DNA of 64,000 bases from Symbiodinium microadriaticum (GCA_001939145.1 LSRX01000365.1:539864-603863), one strand, 5' to 3'. Numbered from the stretch's first letter, positions 32,809 through 42,600 are shown. Made by a program: numbers and translations. Notes: generated by a model not told the origin, from the letters alone.

Positions 32809-32914
32809 AGGGTAGTTCTCTCAATTAGGGTCGCTTTTAGGGTCCTTTTCTATAATAAAGGTGCCGTACACCATAGGGGACCTAAAAAAGGACCCCAATT
32901 TAAAGAACAGCCCA
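32809..32914. mobile_element. Palindromic MITE-like element, family C
   Basis: Starts GGGTAGTTCTCTCAATTAGG and ends CCCAATTTAAAGAACAGCCC. The interior AAGGTGCCGTAC is diagnostic. A family-B copy begins within a few bases to its right. Confidence 0.75.
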
Positions 32915-32916
32915 CC

Positions 32917-33024
32917 CGGAGAACCCAATATCCCCTGAATTCAGGAACAGACCTTAAATCATAATATCAAGGCCCCTATCATCTAAGGTATAGATTCCTT
33001 AATTAAGGGGTATTGGGTTCAGGG
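32917..33024. mobile_element. Palindromic MITE-like element, family B
   Basis: Left GGAGAACCCAATATCCCCTG, right AAGGGGTATTGGGTTC. It abuts the family-C copy at 32809-32914. Confidence 0.75.
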
Positions 33025-33122
33025 CCCGGCCTGCTCGGTCACGAAAGCTCGGTGGAAGGCCTTTCCTCCGGCCAGGTCCCTGGGCTGCCGGCCGGCGTAG
33101 GACTCCATGGCCGGGCGATCCA
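33022..33122 (-). CDS. Candidate exon, unknown protein
   Basis: The minus strand reads MDRPAMESYAGRQPRDLAGG and then KAFHRAFVTEQAGP, ending at a stop. GC-rich with good codon texture. It lies between GNAT genes B and A on the same strand. No family is recognised. Confidence 0.4.
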
Positions 33123-33285
33123 TTCCTGGGCTCTGGGTTTAGAGTTTAGGGGGTTAGGGGTTTAGGGTTTAGGGCTTAGAGGTTTTAGGGTTTAAGGGGC
33201 TTTAGGGTTTCGGGTGTAGGGTTTCGAGTTTTAGGGCTCAGAAAACCATACTATCCACTACAGATCCCGGTTATGGCGGCTTCAA

Positions 33286-33778
33286 CTAGGCAAGCTCCTC
33301 AAAACGCACCCAGATTCGAAGAACCAGCAATCCCTCCGAAATCTCTGGGGGACCGGTCTTGTACCATTCCGGCATGGACCGCCTTTTCCAAGTCAGCCGT
33401 CTAGAACCAATCCGAAGGGCGATCCTTGCCAGAATTTGAAGATACAGCTTCCCGGTGTCCTCGTTTAGAGCATGGGGTTCAGGGTTGTGAGTTGGGGGCT
33501 TCAGGGTTCGGGGCTTCTGCTTTCCCCAAACCCCGTTTTGAGGAGCTGCAGGCCATCCCTAAAATCCCCCAGAACCCCCAGAGCAAGCAAGGGTTTGGGG
33601 TCTCTCCTCGTCCCCCTCCGGAAGTTGATCCAGGAAGAGGCACCGTCCATCCCAGGTGGAGTAGCCGACGTAGAAGGACAGCAGCGCTTCCCTCCGGGCT
33701 CCGGGGCCCCCCGAAGATTCAGCGAGCAGTCCGAAATACCACGGCGTATCCATCTGCACCTCGGGCAAGAACGCACTC
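33286..33778 (-). CDS. GNAT N-acetyltransferase-like gene B, divergent paralogue of gene A
   Basis: Two exons recognised on the minus strand. The first (33778-33607) reads FLPEVQMDTPWYFGLLAESS and FYVGYSTWDGRCLFLDQL, matching the pWyhcLLAE and FYxxYSTWxGRxLyLedL segments of the spermidine/spermine acetyltransferase family. The second (33459-33286) reads DTGKLYLQILARIALRIGSR then RLTWKRRSMPEWYKT and ends FEELA and a stop, matching the CoA-loop helix, the later strand and the usual C-terminus. The acetyl-CoA loop is eroded (PEGDEDTGK instead of RxxGxG), so activity is doubtful. The junction is GACGAG|GAGAGA to ACGAG|GACACC (GA-AG), with ACGAGGA repeated at both ends. The N-terminal exon was not found; gene A does not have an intron at this position. 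Confidence 0.7.
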
Positions 33779-34054
33779 CTGGGCTCTTGAGGAGCTTGGC
33801 CCAGCTACCACTAGTTCTCCCACAAGAAGGATCTCTAAGCAAGCGTTGCACGTTTGCTTCTCAAGACAACTTCAAACAAACTCCTAGACAAGAGCCCAGG
33901 CTCCAGTCGCTCACGGGCTGGAGGAGAAGTCCTTTCCTGGGCTTTGAAGTAACAAGGAAGAACAAAGTACACACCTTTATTTTTTATAAGGGTTCCTTGA
34001 AGGTATGAGGTCCGAAAGAAAACTAGTCGACTGCGGTACTCCAGCACCCAGGTT

Positions 34055-34165
34055 CCGGCCCTGCAGGATAGGGTTGACCTCTTGGAGAACATCCTCGATG
34101 TGCTGGTTCACGAGCGCTGCTGTCAGCGTAGACGGCGACGACATACCGAAGTGTGTAGAGTGGGT
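34055..34165 (-). CDS. Candidate exon, unknown protein
   Basis: The minus strand reads MSSPSTLTAALVNQHIEDVL then QEVNPILQGRN. It could be a 5' exon of GNAT gene B or belong to another gene; the sequence does not decide. Confidence 0.3.
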
Positions 34166-34368
34166 GAAAGCGATAGACCCTAAACCCTAAACCGTCTGAT
34201 CTATTCTCGCTATGCGCTGCTGCCGAAAAGAACACTGGGGCCTGCTGCTCACGGAGCTTACGGCTCCGGGGCCTCGCCTTCATCCTAGAAGCGCGCCTGT
34301 GCCCTGTAGACCTTCGACTTTGGAAACTCAGGGTTTAGGGCTTAAGCTTAGGATTGGAGGCTTGTGCC

Positions 34369-34480
34369 TAATATAGGGGCCTGGATACTTAGAAGAAGGT
34401 TTTGGGTGCTATTATACTAAAATGATAATATCAGGACCCCCCAACACAGTGTTGGTACTTATCCTCATCAATAAGCCCTA
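34369..34480. mobile_element. MITE-like element, family D
   Basis: Left TAATATAGGGGCCTGGATAC; the interior GGTTTTGGGTGCTATTATAC and the right part GTTGGTACTTATCCTCATCA follow the family-D pattern. Confidence 0.6.
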
Positions 34481-35220
34481 AACCTAAACCCTACATTATG
34501 GCTCTTAACATCTTGCGTCATCCCCAACCCAAAGAGGTCACGAGCATGGCGCTACCTTGGAGACCTAGGACTCGAGAAGCTGCAGTGATGACAGGTGCTA
34601 TGCATGGCTTGGGGTTTCTGGGTTCCATGTTGGGGCTATATGAAAACTGATCAGCTTTGATCCTAAATGGGTTTTCTTGGCTGACTTCTGAACCCCTCCT
34701 AAAAGTCAAACTTTTAGCCTTCTATTTATAGTTCATATAGGAACCCAAAAAGTTAAAGTCCTAAGAGCCAACCAGAAGAACGCCAAGTTTTATTATACCA
34801 AACATGTACAGCTTTAGCCTTCGTGGGCCCAGGTTTTGGGTCCAGCGCCGTGTTCCAACAACATACACGGCGATCCCACAAAAGTTGACTTCATCCTCAT
34901 CAAGTTCAATCCGGACGCCAATGTGTGAGACAGGTTCATGCAACGTGGCCGTCCCTTGAAAACGCGTCTAACCAGAAGAGATTGAAAACCAAACCTTTAA
35001 TTCCTCCAGCAACACCCTTCAAGCCAAGCAAAGATCCCCGGAACTGCACAACACTTCGCAACTGGAGCTGAATTCAGACTACCAGGCAACTCGAGGCTCA
35101 ACGGACCGATTGCAGACGCCCAAAACGACCCCAAACCCTGAAAACCCTGAACCCTGGAAAGCCTAAAAGCTTAAAAGCCTAAAGGCCTGAGGATTTGGAA
35201 GCACTCCCGGCCGGGCTCCT
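34481..35220. other. No gene recognised
   Basis: Short open frames only. The family-A/D-like string TTCATATAGGAACCC occurs near 34731. No coding family is seen. Confidence 0.3.
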
Positions 35221-35221
35221 G

Positions 35222-35347
35222 GAAGCATCTCCCGACCAGGGCGATGCCGCAACCAGAGCGCAGCAAGTCAGTGCATTCTTTGCATCCGGTCTGCAGCGAC
35301 TCTACCGGGAAAGACGTGTATCCTCGCTATCCTCGCCTAGAATGCCC
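35222..35347 (+). CDS. Candidate exon, unknown protein
   Basis: The + strand reads LLEASPDQGDAATRAQQVSA and FFASGLQRLYRERRVSSLSS. All minus frames are interrupted, so + is preferred. CCCTAAA-type sequence follows at 35360, unusual for the right side of an island. No family is recognised. Confidence 0.4.
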
Positions 35348-35754
35348 TACACCCCCTACACCCCTAAACCCTAAACCCTCACGGTCCCAGCAGCCCTTAG
35401 GCTCCCTCCAGACTCCAAAAAATCAGGAGATTTAGTAAGTCGGATTGTAAGGACACTGTTGTCATATCTACTAAAAAACCCTAATTCAGCCATCCTCCTT
35501 CAGAAGTCTTACGAACCCTAGGGCGCTAGGCTTTAGGATCAAGGGATGTAGCATAGGGACCCCGAAGCCCTCCTCCAAACTCTGGCACCTCTTTGCTCGA
35601 GGCAAACCCAAAACAGACCCCACTGTGTAGGCCCTAAACCCGAAACCCCTAGACCCCCAAACCCACAAATCCCCTAAACCCCCAAACCCTAAACCCCTAA
35701 AACGTGAGCTACGGAGCTACCGCAGCAGTGCCGTAAGGACTCGATTTTTATGTT

Positions 35755-35848
35755 CATGTAGGGACCCTAGTACTGAGAAGAGGAGTCTGGAAGGTTCTGG
35801 TACTTTTATCAACAACAAGGAACCCTAGGAATAGGATTACTTTTTTTT
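35755..35848. mobile_element. Degenerate MITE-like element, family D
   Basis: Contains TGTAGGGACCCTAGTACTGA and AACAAGGAACCCTAGGAATA, in the order of family D. It ends in a T-run. Confidence 0.4.
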
Positions 35849-35984
35849 TTTTTTTGGGCCCGGGGTCGGCAAACAAGGGGGCAACGATGGCAGAGGAGGA
35901 TTTAAAGTCGAGGTCTTGGTCTTCCCCCGGGGGCAGGAGGTGGATTTCAGGGGTTTTGTGAAGTCTTTGGGTTTTTGGGGATGT

Positions 35985-36062
35985 CGGTCTTCGGGTTTTG
36001 GGTTTTGGGTTTTGGGTTTTGGGGTTTTGGGTTTAAGGGTTTAGGGTTTAAGGGTTTAGGGG
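35985..36062. repeat. TTTTGGG/TTTAGGG array
   Basis: TTTTGGG units grading into TTTAAGGG/TTTAGGG. Confidence 0.85.
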
Positions 36063-36313
36063 TGCCGGGCCGTACAACCGATCTAACCGTATTGCTCCAT
36101 GCGGTTGAGGGTTGGGTCTTACAGATCCTCGTCCAAACCCGAACCCCTGGCTTTGGTGTAGGGTTGAAAACACCCCGAAGGCAAGCCCCAAACCCCGAAG
36201 CTTGTAGCATGATATCACAAAACATGATAGAACATAGCAAAATGCAATATGATATGCTATAATAAGCCATAATGTAGCAAAAAAAACATAATCTGACCCC
36301 AAACCCTAAACCC

Positions 36314-36403
36314 CGAGATATCAGCGGCGCTTTCTTCCGCTCGGCACTCTCGCGGTTCGGTTCGCCATCGGACGTGTGCCGCGTCGAAGAGGCCTGGGCA
36401 AAA
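36314..36403. CDS. Candidate exon flanked by opposite telomere-like arrays
   Basis: Lies between CCCTAAACCCC (36302) and TTTAGGG (36408). Plus reads DISGAFFRSALSRFGSPSDV then CRVEEAWAKL; minus reads AQASSTRHTSDGEPNRESAE. Strand is unresolved. Confidence 0.4.
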
Positions 36404-36507
36404 CTAGGGTTTAGGGTTTAGGGTTCAGGGTTTAGGGTATAGGGTATAGGGAGGCTTTAGGCTTCAGGCTTTAGGCTTTGAAATGTCGGGGTTAGGGCTT
36501 GGGTCTC

Positions 36508-36592
36508 AAGGACCTGCTGGCCTTGACAGAGACCTTTGGTCGTGACATCGCGTCGAAGCCCCGATCAATCCCGAACAAACCTCCGATGAAAA
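36508..36592. CDS. Candidate exon, unknown protein
   Basis: Plus reads LKDLLALTETFGRDIASKPR and SIPNKPPMKT then a stop; minus reads FIGGLFGIDRGFDAMSRPKV. If + is right it could follow the island at 36314-36403. Confidence 0.35.
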
Positions 36593-36780
36593 CGTGATAC
36601 AGTGAAGTCCTAATCCTAAGACCCCATGCACTAAAACCCCACAAAGCTCTTATTGTAGAACGCCGAAATCCTATGAAGCTCCTATAGAATCTTTATAGAA
36701 CGCCTGAGACCCCAATCAAGCTCTAAAAGAACCTTGGAGCCCTAATAGAGGTAAATGAACACCCCTTGTAAGTGCCTGTG

Positions 36781-36853
36781 TCAGCCCAGCTCGGCTCTCA
36801 CAGCCTCCCACAGCTCCGGGTGCTTGCCTGAGTGCTTGAAGGGTCGGTTCAGC
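36781..36853 (-). CDS. Candidate terminal exon, unknown protein
   Basis: The minus strand reads NRPFKHSGKHPELWEAVRAE then LG and a stop. Good helical amphipathic texture. No family is recognised. Confidence 0.45.
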
Positions 36854-36859
36854 GTTTAG

Positions 36860-37700
36860 AGTTTGGGGGTGTGGGGTTTTGGGTGGGGCGACGAAGTCGG
36901 TGGCCGGGAAGGAAAGCTTGAAAGCCCACTATGGCCCGATGGCGCTTACACCTCGGTCGGCCCCTGCATAGAAACTTGACTGTGATTGTGTAGATTTGCT
37001 TGCTCCCCCTACAGGAAAAGCGTCTGCCCCGCCACTCGCTCAGGTGCATTTTGCCTCGGGAAAAGTTGGGCCTACAGTATTCATGTAATGTGACAATTTA
37101 AAAAGGTTGCGACCGAGACAAACATGCACATTACTTGATCAAAGCCTGATGCAGGACTTTGGACACCAATTGTGAGAGTAATGGGGAACTCTAGTGCAAT
37201 AATATAACTGACTGTCAAGCCCCTATATTTGAACACTTGATTAAATCCTAACATTTCTATCCAATCAAGCCTCTATATGATTCGCAAAACCCCAAAAGGC
37301 TGTGGTTCTCTGTTCAGCTGCGACCCTGCTCAGCCAGGAGAGGGAGGAAGCCCGCAACGCGCTCCTTCTGTGGCTCGGCTCAGGCTTCGGAGGCTTGGGC
37401 CTGCAAGTTCGCGTTTCAAGGCTTATACTTTCGTTCAGGGCTCCAGGCTTCGAGGAAACCTACATGGGAGTTTGCTCTAACATGGACCCTGGACCTACGG
37501 ACCAGGGGGGTCCGGACAAGCTCAGAAAGTTGAACCCTAAACCCTAAACCCTTTCAGCTGGGCTCTAAGTGTCAGCCAGCAAACCCTAAACCCTAAACCC
37601 CGAACCTGAAACAGCTCGTGGGCTTCGGGAGGCTACTGTTGGAGAAGGGGGCCTCCATAGGCATGTGAAATCTAATTTGGGGCTTTTGACGGGCTTGCTA
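36860..37700. other. Mostly unrecognised stretch
   Basis: Open frames around 36860-37050 (minus) and 37280-37500 (plus) have no recognisable family. A degenerate family-B-like tract is at 37180-37275. CCCTAAA units lie at 37533-37550 and 37581-37600. Confidence 0.3.
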
Positions 37701-37705
37701 GGTTA

Positions 37706-37747
37706 GGGTTAAGGGTTTAGAAACCCTAAACCCTAAACCCTAACTAA
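37706..37747. repeat. Head-to-head telomere-like palindrome
   Basis: GTTAGGGTTAAGGGTTTAGA is followed directly by AACCCTAAACCCTAAACCC, so the two polarities meet with no spacer. It could be a collapsed intron-like element. Confidence 0.7.
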
Positions 37748-37894
37748 ACCCTTAAGCCTTAAGGTACCGTAGGAACCTGATCAAGAAACCCCAGGTCCTA
37801 CAACCCCAAAATATTGGGATCCGTAAAACGGACCCCAATAAAGACCCAAGGTCTCTTAATCCGGCTCCAAGGTTATTACTTTATTATGATAAGA

Positions 37895-38005
37895 CTCAGA
37901 GAACCCAATACCCCTCAATTAAGGAATATACCTTGCCTTAAATTCTAGGGGCCTTAATATTATGACTTATGGTATATTCCTTAATTAAGGGATATTGGGT
38001 TCTTT
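37895..38005. mobile_element. Palindromic MITE-like element, family B
   Basis: Left CTCAGAGAACCCAATACCCC and right GGGATATTGGGTTCTTTGGG are inverted repeats. The interior TTAAGGAATATACC pairs with GGTATATTCCTTAATTAAGG. Confidence 0.85.
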
Positions 38006-38027
38006 GGGGACTTGTAGAATGGACTCG

Positions 38028-38128
38028 GCGCTTGGACCTCCATGTCGGAGTCTGCCATCAGCCGCACGGCTGCGCGCGATGCGTGGGCGTCTTCAAGCTG
38101 CCTGCCGGGGCCCATGTGAAGCGTTTGA
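38028..38128 (-). CDS. Candidate exon, unknown protein
   Basis: The minus strand reads QLEDAHASRAAVRLMADSDM then EVQAPSPFYK, possibly after a GGCAG acceptor. Its texture fits the coiled-coil exons just upstream at 38465-38610, so it may be the next exon of that gene. Confidence 0.4.
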
Positions 38129-38167
38129 AGTTCGAGGCTTAGGCTTCCGGCTGTGCCAATAAATCAA

Positions 38168-38205
38168 TGCTGCTACTACTGCTACTGCTACTACTGCTAC
38201 TACTG

Positions 38206-38285
<80 letters not shown>
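38168..38285. repeat. (CTA)n/(CTACTG)n microsatellite
   Basis: About 39 triplets, mostly CTA, with CTG variants at the left end. Poly-Leu and poly-Ser readings are artefacts. Confidence 0.97.
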
Positions 38286-38464
38286 GCGACTACGGCTAAG
38301 GACCAAGAAGGAGCAGGACCGAAAATGGACAGAGGTGTTGCAGTTCACTGCAAGTCTCTACTCCCGGACCCTAAGACCTAAACCCTTTTGCAACTGGCCT
38401 GCTGCGGAGTCCCTGAACCCCTAAAACCCTAAACCCCTAAACCCTAAACCCAACACCCGAACCC

Positions 38465-38535
38465 CGTCTGCCTGGCGCCTTGCAGCTGCTGTTCCAGAGC
38501 TTTCAATTCCGCGGCCCGGTCGTAGTCCTTCGGGT
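38465..38535 (-). CDS. Candidate exon with UVR-like coiled coil
   Basis: The minus strand reads DPKDYDRAAELKALEQQLQG. DYxxAAELxxxLxxL is the pattern of the UVR motif first known from UvrB/UvrC and Clp proteins, and it is common in eukaryotic coiled-coil repeats. CCCTAAA units lie to the left at 38408-38450. The island at 38565-38610 is the likely preceding exon. Confidence 0.5.
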
Positions 38536-38564
38536 CTAGGGCTGAGGGGCTAGGGTTTACGCTC

Positions 38565-38612
38565 TTGCAGCTCGGACTCCGCCAGACAGGTCTCTGTGTC
38601 CAACTACACCAT
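38565..38612 (-). CDS. Candidate short exon (…ETCLAESELQE)
   Basis: After a GTGTAG acceptor the minus strand reads LDTETCLAESELQE. A decayed relative occurs at 39505-39555, so this exon seems to have been duplicated. Confidence 0.45.
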
Positions 38613-39384
38613 CTCGACTTCTCTCTTCAGCAGCAATCACGGGTTTAGAGTTTAGGGTCCAGGGTGGCCCACTGTCGGTCTTGCGTCGGATAGCTTGCGA
38701 GAAGGGCGCAACAATGCAATGGCGAGCGATCAAACAACTTGCTCTGGGTTCCCATGGGTGGACGGTTCTGTTCAGGGCCGGGGTGCTTGATACTTGGAGC
38801 CAGGCGGGTGGCAAAACCCAGGAGTTTGGGCACGCGGAAATTTGCCGTGCGGTTCTGAGACGGTCAGATCCTCGCACTCGACCGCTTCGCGCTTCTGCCG
38901 CCTAACCTGCGCTCACAGAAAGGCATCCACTCAGGGTCGTATGTTTCTACGGGATGGAACATCAAAGCCTTCCAGTTTGGGACATCGGCACTTCGAATGT
39001 AGTAGGCCGTAAGCCCGCATGCTACTTAGTGCGACGGTCGTGGCCTCCACCAATCAGCATTTTCACATAACGAAAGTAGACGGTCATGGCCCGCATGTGG
39101 AGGGAGGCTGAGACATGGGGCGGGACAGACTAAGACTAGTGAGTTCCACAGTCACTTTGGGCTTAGGCGTGCTGCCTGCCGTTTTTGCAATGTAAAATGC
39201 AATGTAAGAGGAGAAACACTGCCTCTCCCGGGCCCGCTTCAAACCAAACCCCCAAAAGCCGAAAGCCCTGAACCCCTGCCTCCTCCAACTGCGCAGCATC
39301 AGCGGCTTCGGTGGAGTCAGGGCCCTGTCGGGTCACGCTTTGATCGTAGGGCTTCAGCACTCAGAACTAGGCACAGCAGACTTG

Positions 39385-39482
39385 CCACTCCATCTAGGAT
39401 TTCTAGGGCTTGTTTCTTGAACTTCTGTTTCCGTCTCGCACGATCCGCCCAGCGGAAAACCGCTTCCCGGATCATGTGAGAA
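39385..39482 (-). CDS. Candidate exon, basic helical
   Basis: The minus strand reads SHMIREAVFRWADRARRKQK then FKKQALEILDGVASLLCLVL. The first part looks coding; the later part may be intron. No family is recognised. Confidence 0.4.
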
Positions 39483-39502
39483 TTTACAGGGTTTAGAGCT
39501 TA

Positions 39503-39556
39503 GGCTCCTGTAACTCGAACTCAGCCAAGCGAGGTCTCGGCATTTTCAGCATGTCC
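39503..39556 (-). pseudogene. Decayed duplicate of the 38565-38612 exon
   Basis: GAGACCTCGCTTGGCTGAGT aligns with GAGACCTGTCTGGCGGAGT at 38565-38612, with one extra base that shifts the frame, and both continue into CGAG(T/C)T(A/G)CA(G/A)GAGC. Alternatively a separate exon in another frame (MLKMPRPRLAEFELQE). Confidence 0.35.
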
Positions 39557-39736
39557 ACGGCTGAAATTCCATGTTTAGGGCCCAGGGTTTACGGTACTTT
39601 GGCGTTTTGGGCTTTTTGCCTCCGGCGGCCCGGATACTGCGGCATGGGCCTGCCGGAAAAATACTACTAAACTAAACCTGAACCACTGGCTGAGACGGAC
39701 CTAAGCCCTAAACCCTAAACTTTGAAGCCTAAAACC

Positions 39737-39850
39737 AAGTCTCCTGACAGAGCGACTTGGCGTTCTCCAGGCGTTGGAGGACATCCGGCTCCAGTGACTT
39801 CAGCAGCATTGCGAGGTCGAAGTCCTCCAGCTCTTGCAAGGTGTTGGGCT
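39737..39850 (-). CDS. Candidate exon, helical leucine-rich
   Basis: The minus strand reads LQELEDFDLAMLLKSLEPDV then LQRLENAKSLCQE. Strongly protein-like, probably part of the same coiled-coil gene as the islands at 38-39.5 kb. Confidence 0.5.
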
Positions 39851-40287
39851 CTTAGGGCTTCGGGTTCGGGTATTGGGCTCTTAGGGTTTGCGGTTCAGGG
39901 TTTGGGGTGTGGGGTTTTGAGTTTAGGGAGCGACGAAGGAAGATTCAGGCTCGGCTCAAGGCGGAAAGCTGTCGCTGCAGAACCGCCTAGACCCTAGACC
40001 CTAAACCTCCAGCCTTCCACCTAAGAGGCCAAAAACTCGAACCCAGCACAAAGTCAGTTGTAAACGCCCCAACCCGGAAGCTGCAACTATCAACCCTAAA
40101 GCCCAAAGCCCCGAGGTGTGTGTTTTCCCTCTCCCCTGGCTTTAGTAGGGGTTTGGGACTTTGGGGCCTAGGGCTTCTCCTAAACCTCTAAATTTCGAAC
40201 CCAGAGCTCCTGAACCCAACCCCTGAAAGCCCTGAAAGCTCCCCGAACCTCTAAACCCCGACTCCCCACACCCTCCGGTCGGGGAGC

Positions 40288-40372
40288 CTCTTCATCCACG
40301 GCCCTCTTCTTGCAGCACTTCAGGAAGTAATGCTCCAGGAGGCCTTGGCGAAGCTCTACTCAAATGGCGATG
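40288..40372 (-). CDS. Candidate exon, unknown protein
   Basis: The minus strand reads LRQGLLEHYFLKCCKKRAVD then EEAPRPE. Good coding texture. No family is recognised. Confidence 0.45.
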
Positions 40373-40564
40373 GGATGGCTGATGCCCTTTCGTGATTAAC
40401 GAGTGCTTTTCTTGGCATCCCTCAACCATAAACCGTGAACATTGTACACTAAACCTGAACTTTAACCTAAGTCTGAGCCCTCAAACTTCTTGCACCTGGA
40501 GTTGCTGACTGGCTACCATGCCAGGACCCTCTGGAACCTAGTCCCGGAACTCGACACTAGACCC

Positions 40565-40675
40565 TGAACTCCAAAATCCTAAACCCTAACGCCCTAAACC
40601 CTAAACCCAAATCCTAAACCCTAAACCCAAATCCTAAACCCTGACACCCTAAACCCCAAACCCTGAACTCCAAAA
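40565..40675. repeat. CCCTAAA telomere-like array
   Basis: About ten CCCTAAA units, several in a repeated AAACCCAAATCCTAAACC arrangement. Confidence 0.85.
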
Positions 40676-40766
40676 CTCCGAAATCAGAAGCACGAAAGTC
40701 TAAGCTCCGAAAGACCTCCACACTCCAAGCCCCTCAGCCTCAGCTGTGGCAACGGTTTGGGGATGA

Positions 40767-40880
40767 TGCAGGGGCCTTCATGTTTTGAATAAGGTTCTGG
40801 GGTACATGATACTATAATTCTATTGAGGAACCCCCAAAAAAGAGTATCTGTAATTATTAAGGTCCCTATATATCAGGGAC
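40767..40880. mobile_element. MITE-like element, family D
   Basis: Left TGCAGGGGCCTTCATGTTTT; right GTAATTATTAAGGTCCCTAT. The interior has AAGGTTCTGGGGTACATGAT. Confidence 0.65.
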
Positions 40881-40958
40881 CAGCAAAAGGCTCTTCGCTG
40901 CGGCTACATCACAGGGGCTCCATGGCGGGGGGGCTGCGAAGAAGAGGAACTAGTCTAG

Positions 40959-41085
40959 TGAGCCTTTCCACTTGGGAGTTTCCGTAAATAAGGGGTACCT
41001 TGATTTGGGGTCCTTTTAATAAGGATCCTACTAGATAGGGTACTATATTAGGGTCCCTTATTTTCGGGTTGAGCCTTTCCACTTG
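40959..41085. mobile_element. MITE-like element related to family C with 16-bp flanking direct repeats
   Basis: The palindrome-like interior (about 40975-41069) has AAATAAGGGGTACC on the left and GGGTCCCTTATTTTC on the right. It is bounded on both sides by an identical TGAGCCTTTCCACTTG (40959-40974 and 41070-41085), as expected for a target-site duplication. Confidence 0.75.
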
Positions 41086-41539
41086 TAAAGCAACCAAATA
41101 TCTTGAGGTTTAGGGTTTCGACTCACACACTCGCTCACGCAGGCATGGCTTAGGGTTTAGGGTTTCGGCTTTAGGGTTTAGAGTTTAGGGATTAGGGTTT
41201 AGGGCCTTGTACTACCCCTGAACCAGAAAGCTGTGAACCCTAAATCCCTGGGTGCTGCTCTTGAACGCTAAATCCACTGAAACGGTTGTTGTTGTTATTG
41301 GGGATTTCGTCCTCAGCTCACAGATACCCTAGACCGTAAACCCCTAGACCCGAAACCCCTAGACCCTAAACCCTCAACCCTAAATCCTAAACCCTAAACC
41401 CCTAAACCCCAGACCTCAACCCTGACCTGAGCTGTTACCTGAAGCCCCAAAATCAAACCAGGTCACGCCGTGCCCACTGCATGAGAGGGTCAGCGCTCTG
41501 CAGGGCGTGGCAAGGGCTTCTTCCCAGAGACTCTAAAAA

Positions 41540-41652
41540 AGCCCTTAATTAAGGCATATACCTCAAATCATATTAAGGAATATACCTTAAGTCATATTAA
41601 GGAATATACCTTAAGTCAGATTGAAGAATATACCTTAAGTCACATTTAAGGT
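41540..41652. repeat. Tandem repeat built from the family-B core
   Basis: AAGGAATATACCTTAAGTCA recurs about four times with a period near 29-30 bp. Confidence 0.85.
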
Positions 41653-41841
41653 TCCAGGACCCTGTAGGGCTTGCCGGGGCTTACTTATCGAGCTCATGGC
41701 TCCTGACGCCAAAAGTTTAGGTTTTCAAAGCGTGTGGCTTGTGGTTTTGTGGTTCAGGCATGTCCAGGCTGTGCGGCTTAAGGACCACGTGGCTTCCGAT
41801 TTGGGGTGTTCTAAACTCTACACCCCAAACCCGGCAGACTA

Positions 41842-41948
41842 CTGTAGGGGCCTTGATCATCAGAGCAGGGTTCTGGGCTCCTTTTATAGTATGCGATAAT
41901 AAGGAACCCTACGGAGCACTATTGAGAATAAGTTGGGCTTCTACATTA
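41842..41948. mobile_element. MITE-like element, family D
   Basis: Left CTGTAGGGGCCTTGATCATC; interior TATAGTATGCGATAATAAGG; right AATAAGTTGGGCTTCTACAT. Confidence 0.65.
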
Positions 41949-42059
41949 TTTCAGACTCTGTGGTTTTAGGATCGGGTCGTAGGTTTGGACTTCTCGCCTC
42001 GGTATGCTGGAGATGCCGGGGCCCGAAAAAAGAAGAAAAAACCTACGTTGCCCTACATG

Positions 42060-42157
42060 GATAGTTCTCTAAATTAGGGTCCCTCTTTAGGTCCCCAATA
42101 TAGTACGGCACCCTTATAGAAAGGACCCTAAAACGGATCCCAATTTAGAGAACTAGC
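42060..42157. mobile_element. Palindromic MITE-like element, family C
   Basis: Left ATAGTTCTCTAAATTAGGGT and right CCCAATTTAGAGAACTA are near-perfect inverted repeats. The core is ATAGTACGGCACCCTTATAG. Confidence 0.85.
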
Positions 42158-42407
42158 CCACATGGTAAGACCCTTAATGCAGGAGACCACACCAGGGAGG
42201 ACCAGCTTTTTCAATCCCTAAACCCTAAACCGCAGCTCCAAAGGAAAAGTACTTGGGGGTGCCGGGTGTTAATCAGGCTCGGTGGCTTATAGAGGTCGTG
42301 GTAGGGCCTATCTTAGGGTTTAGGAGTTCAGGGTCTACAGGGCCTGAGAGGTTTTGCTTCAACTCTTCATCGGCTTTCTTGGGGTTTAGCTGCGCTCAGT
42401 TCGGACG

Positions 42408-42510
42408 CTAGGGGCCGTCCTCAGTTCCTTCGGAGGCTGCAGTCTTCCGGCGCTTCGGCGACGGCTCTGACGGCAATGGCTCCGACGCGGTGGGTCGGCG
42501 AGAGCCTCTT
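42408..42510 (-). CDS. Candidate terminal exon, basic/acidic tail
   Basis: The minus strand reads RGSRRPTASEPLPSEPSPKR then RKTAASEGTEDGP and a stop. It resembles a disordered C-terminus with a PKRRKT nuclear-localisation-like string. Family unknown. Confidence 0.4.
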
Positions 42511-42544
42511 ACAAAGGCTCCACAAGGGTTGTAGAATCCTGAAC

Positions 42545-42600
42545 TAGGCCCTAAACCCTAAACCCTAAACCGTACTAGGCCCTAAACCCTAAACCTGAAG
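42545..42600. repeat. CCCTAAA telomere-like array
   Basis: About seven CCCTAAA units. TTTTGGG/TTTAGGG units follow at 42710-42770. Confidence 0.85.

Noticed and set aside
34055..34165. NifU-like domain (IEDVLQEVNPIL)
   Set aside because: It lacks the CxxC motif and the DGG turn expected of NifU domains; the resemblance is limited to one helix.
38139..38424. Poly-Leu and poly-Ser ORFs
   Set aside because: Translations of the (CTA)n microsatellite.
41540..41652. CRISPR-like array
   Set aside because: The repeats have no unique spacers; they are direct tandem copies of the family-B core in a eukaryotic context.
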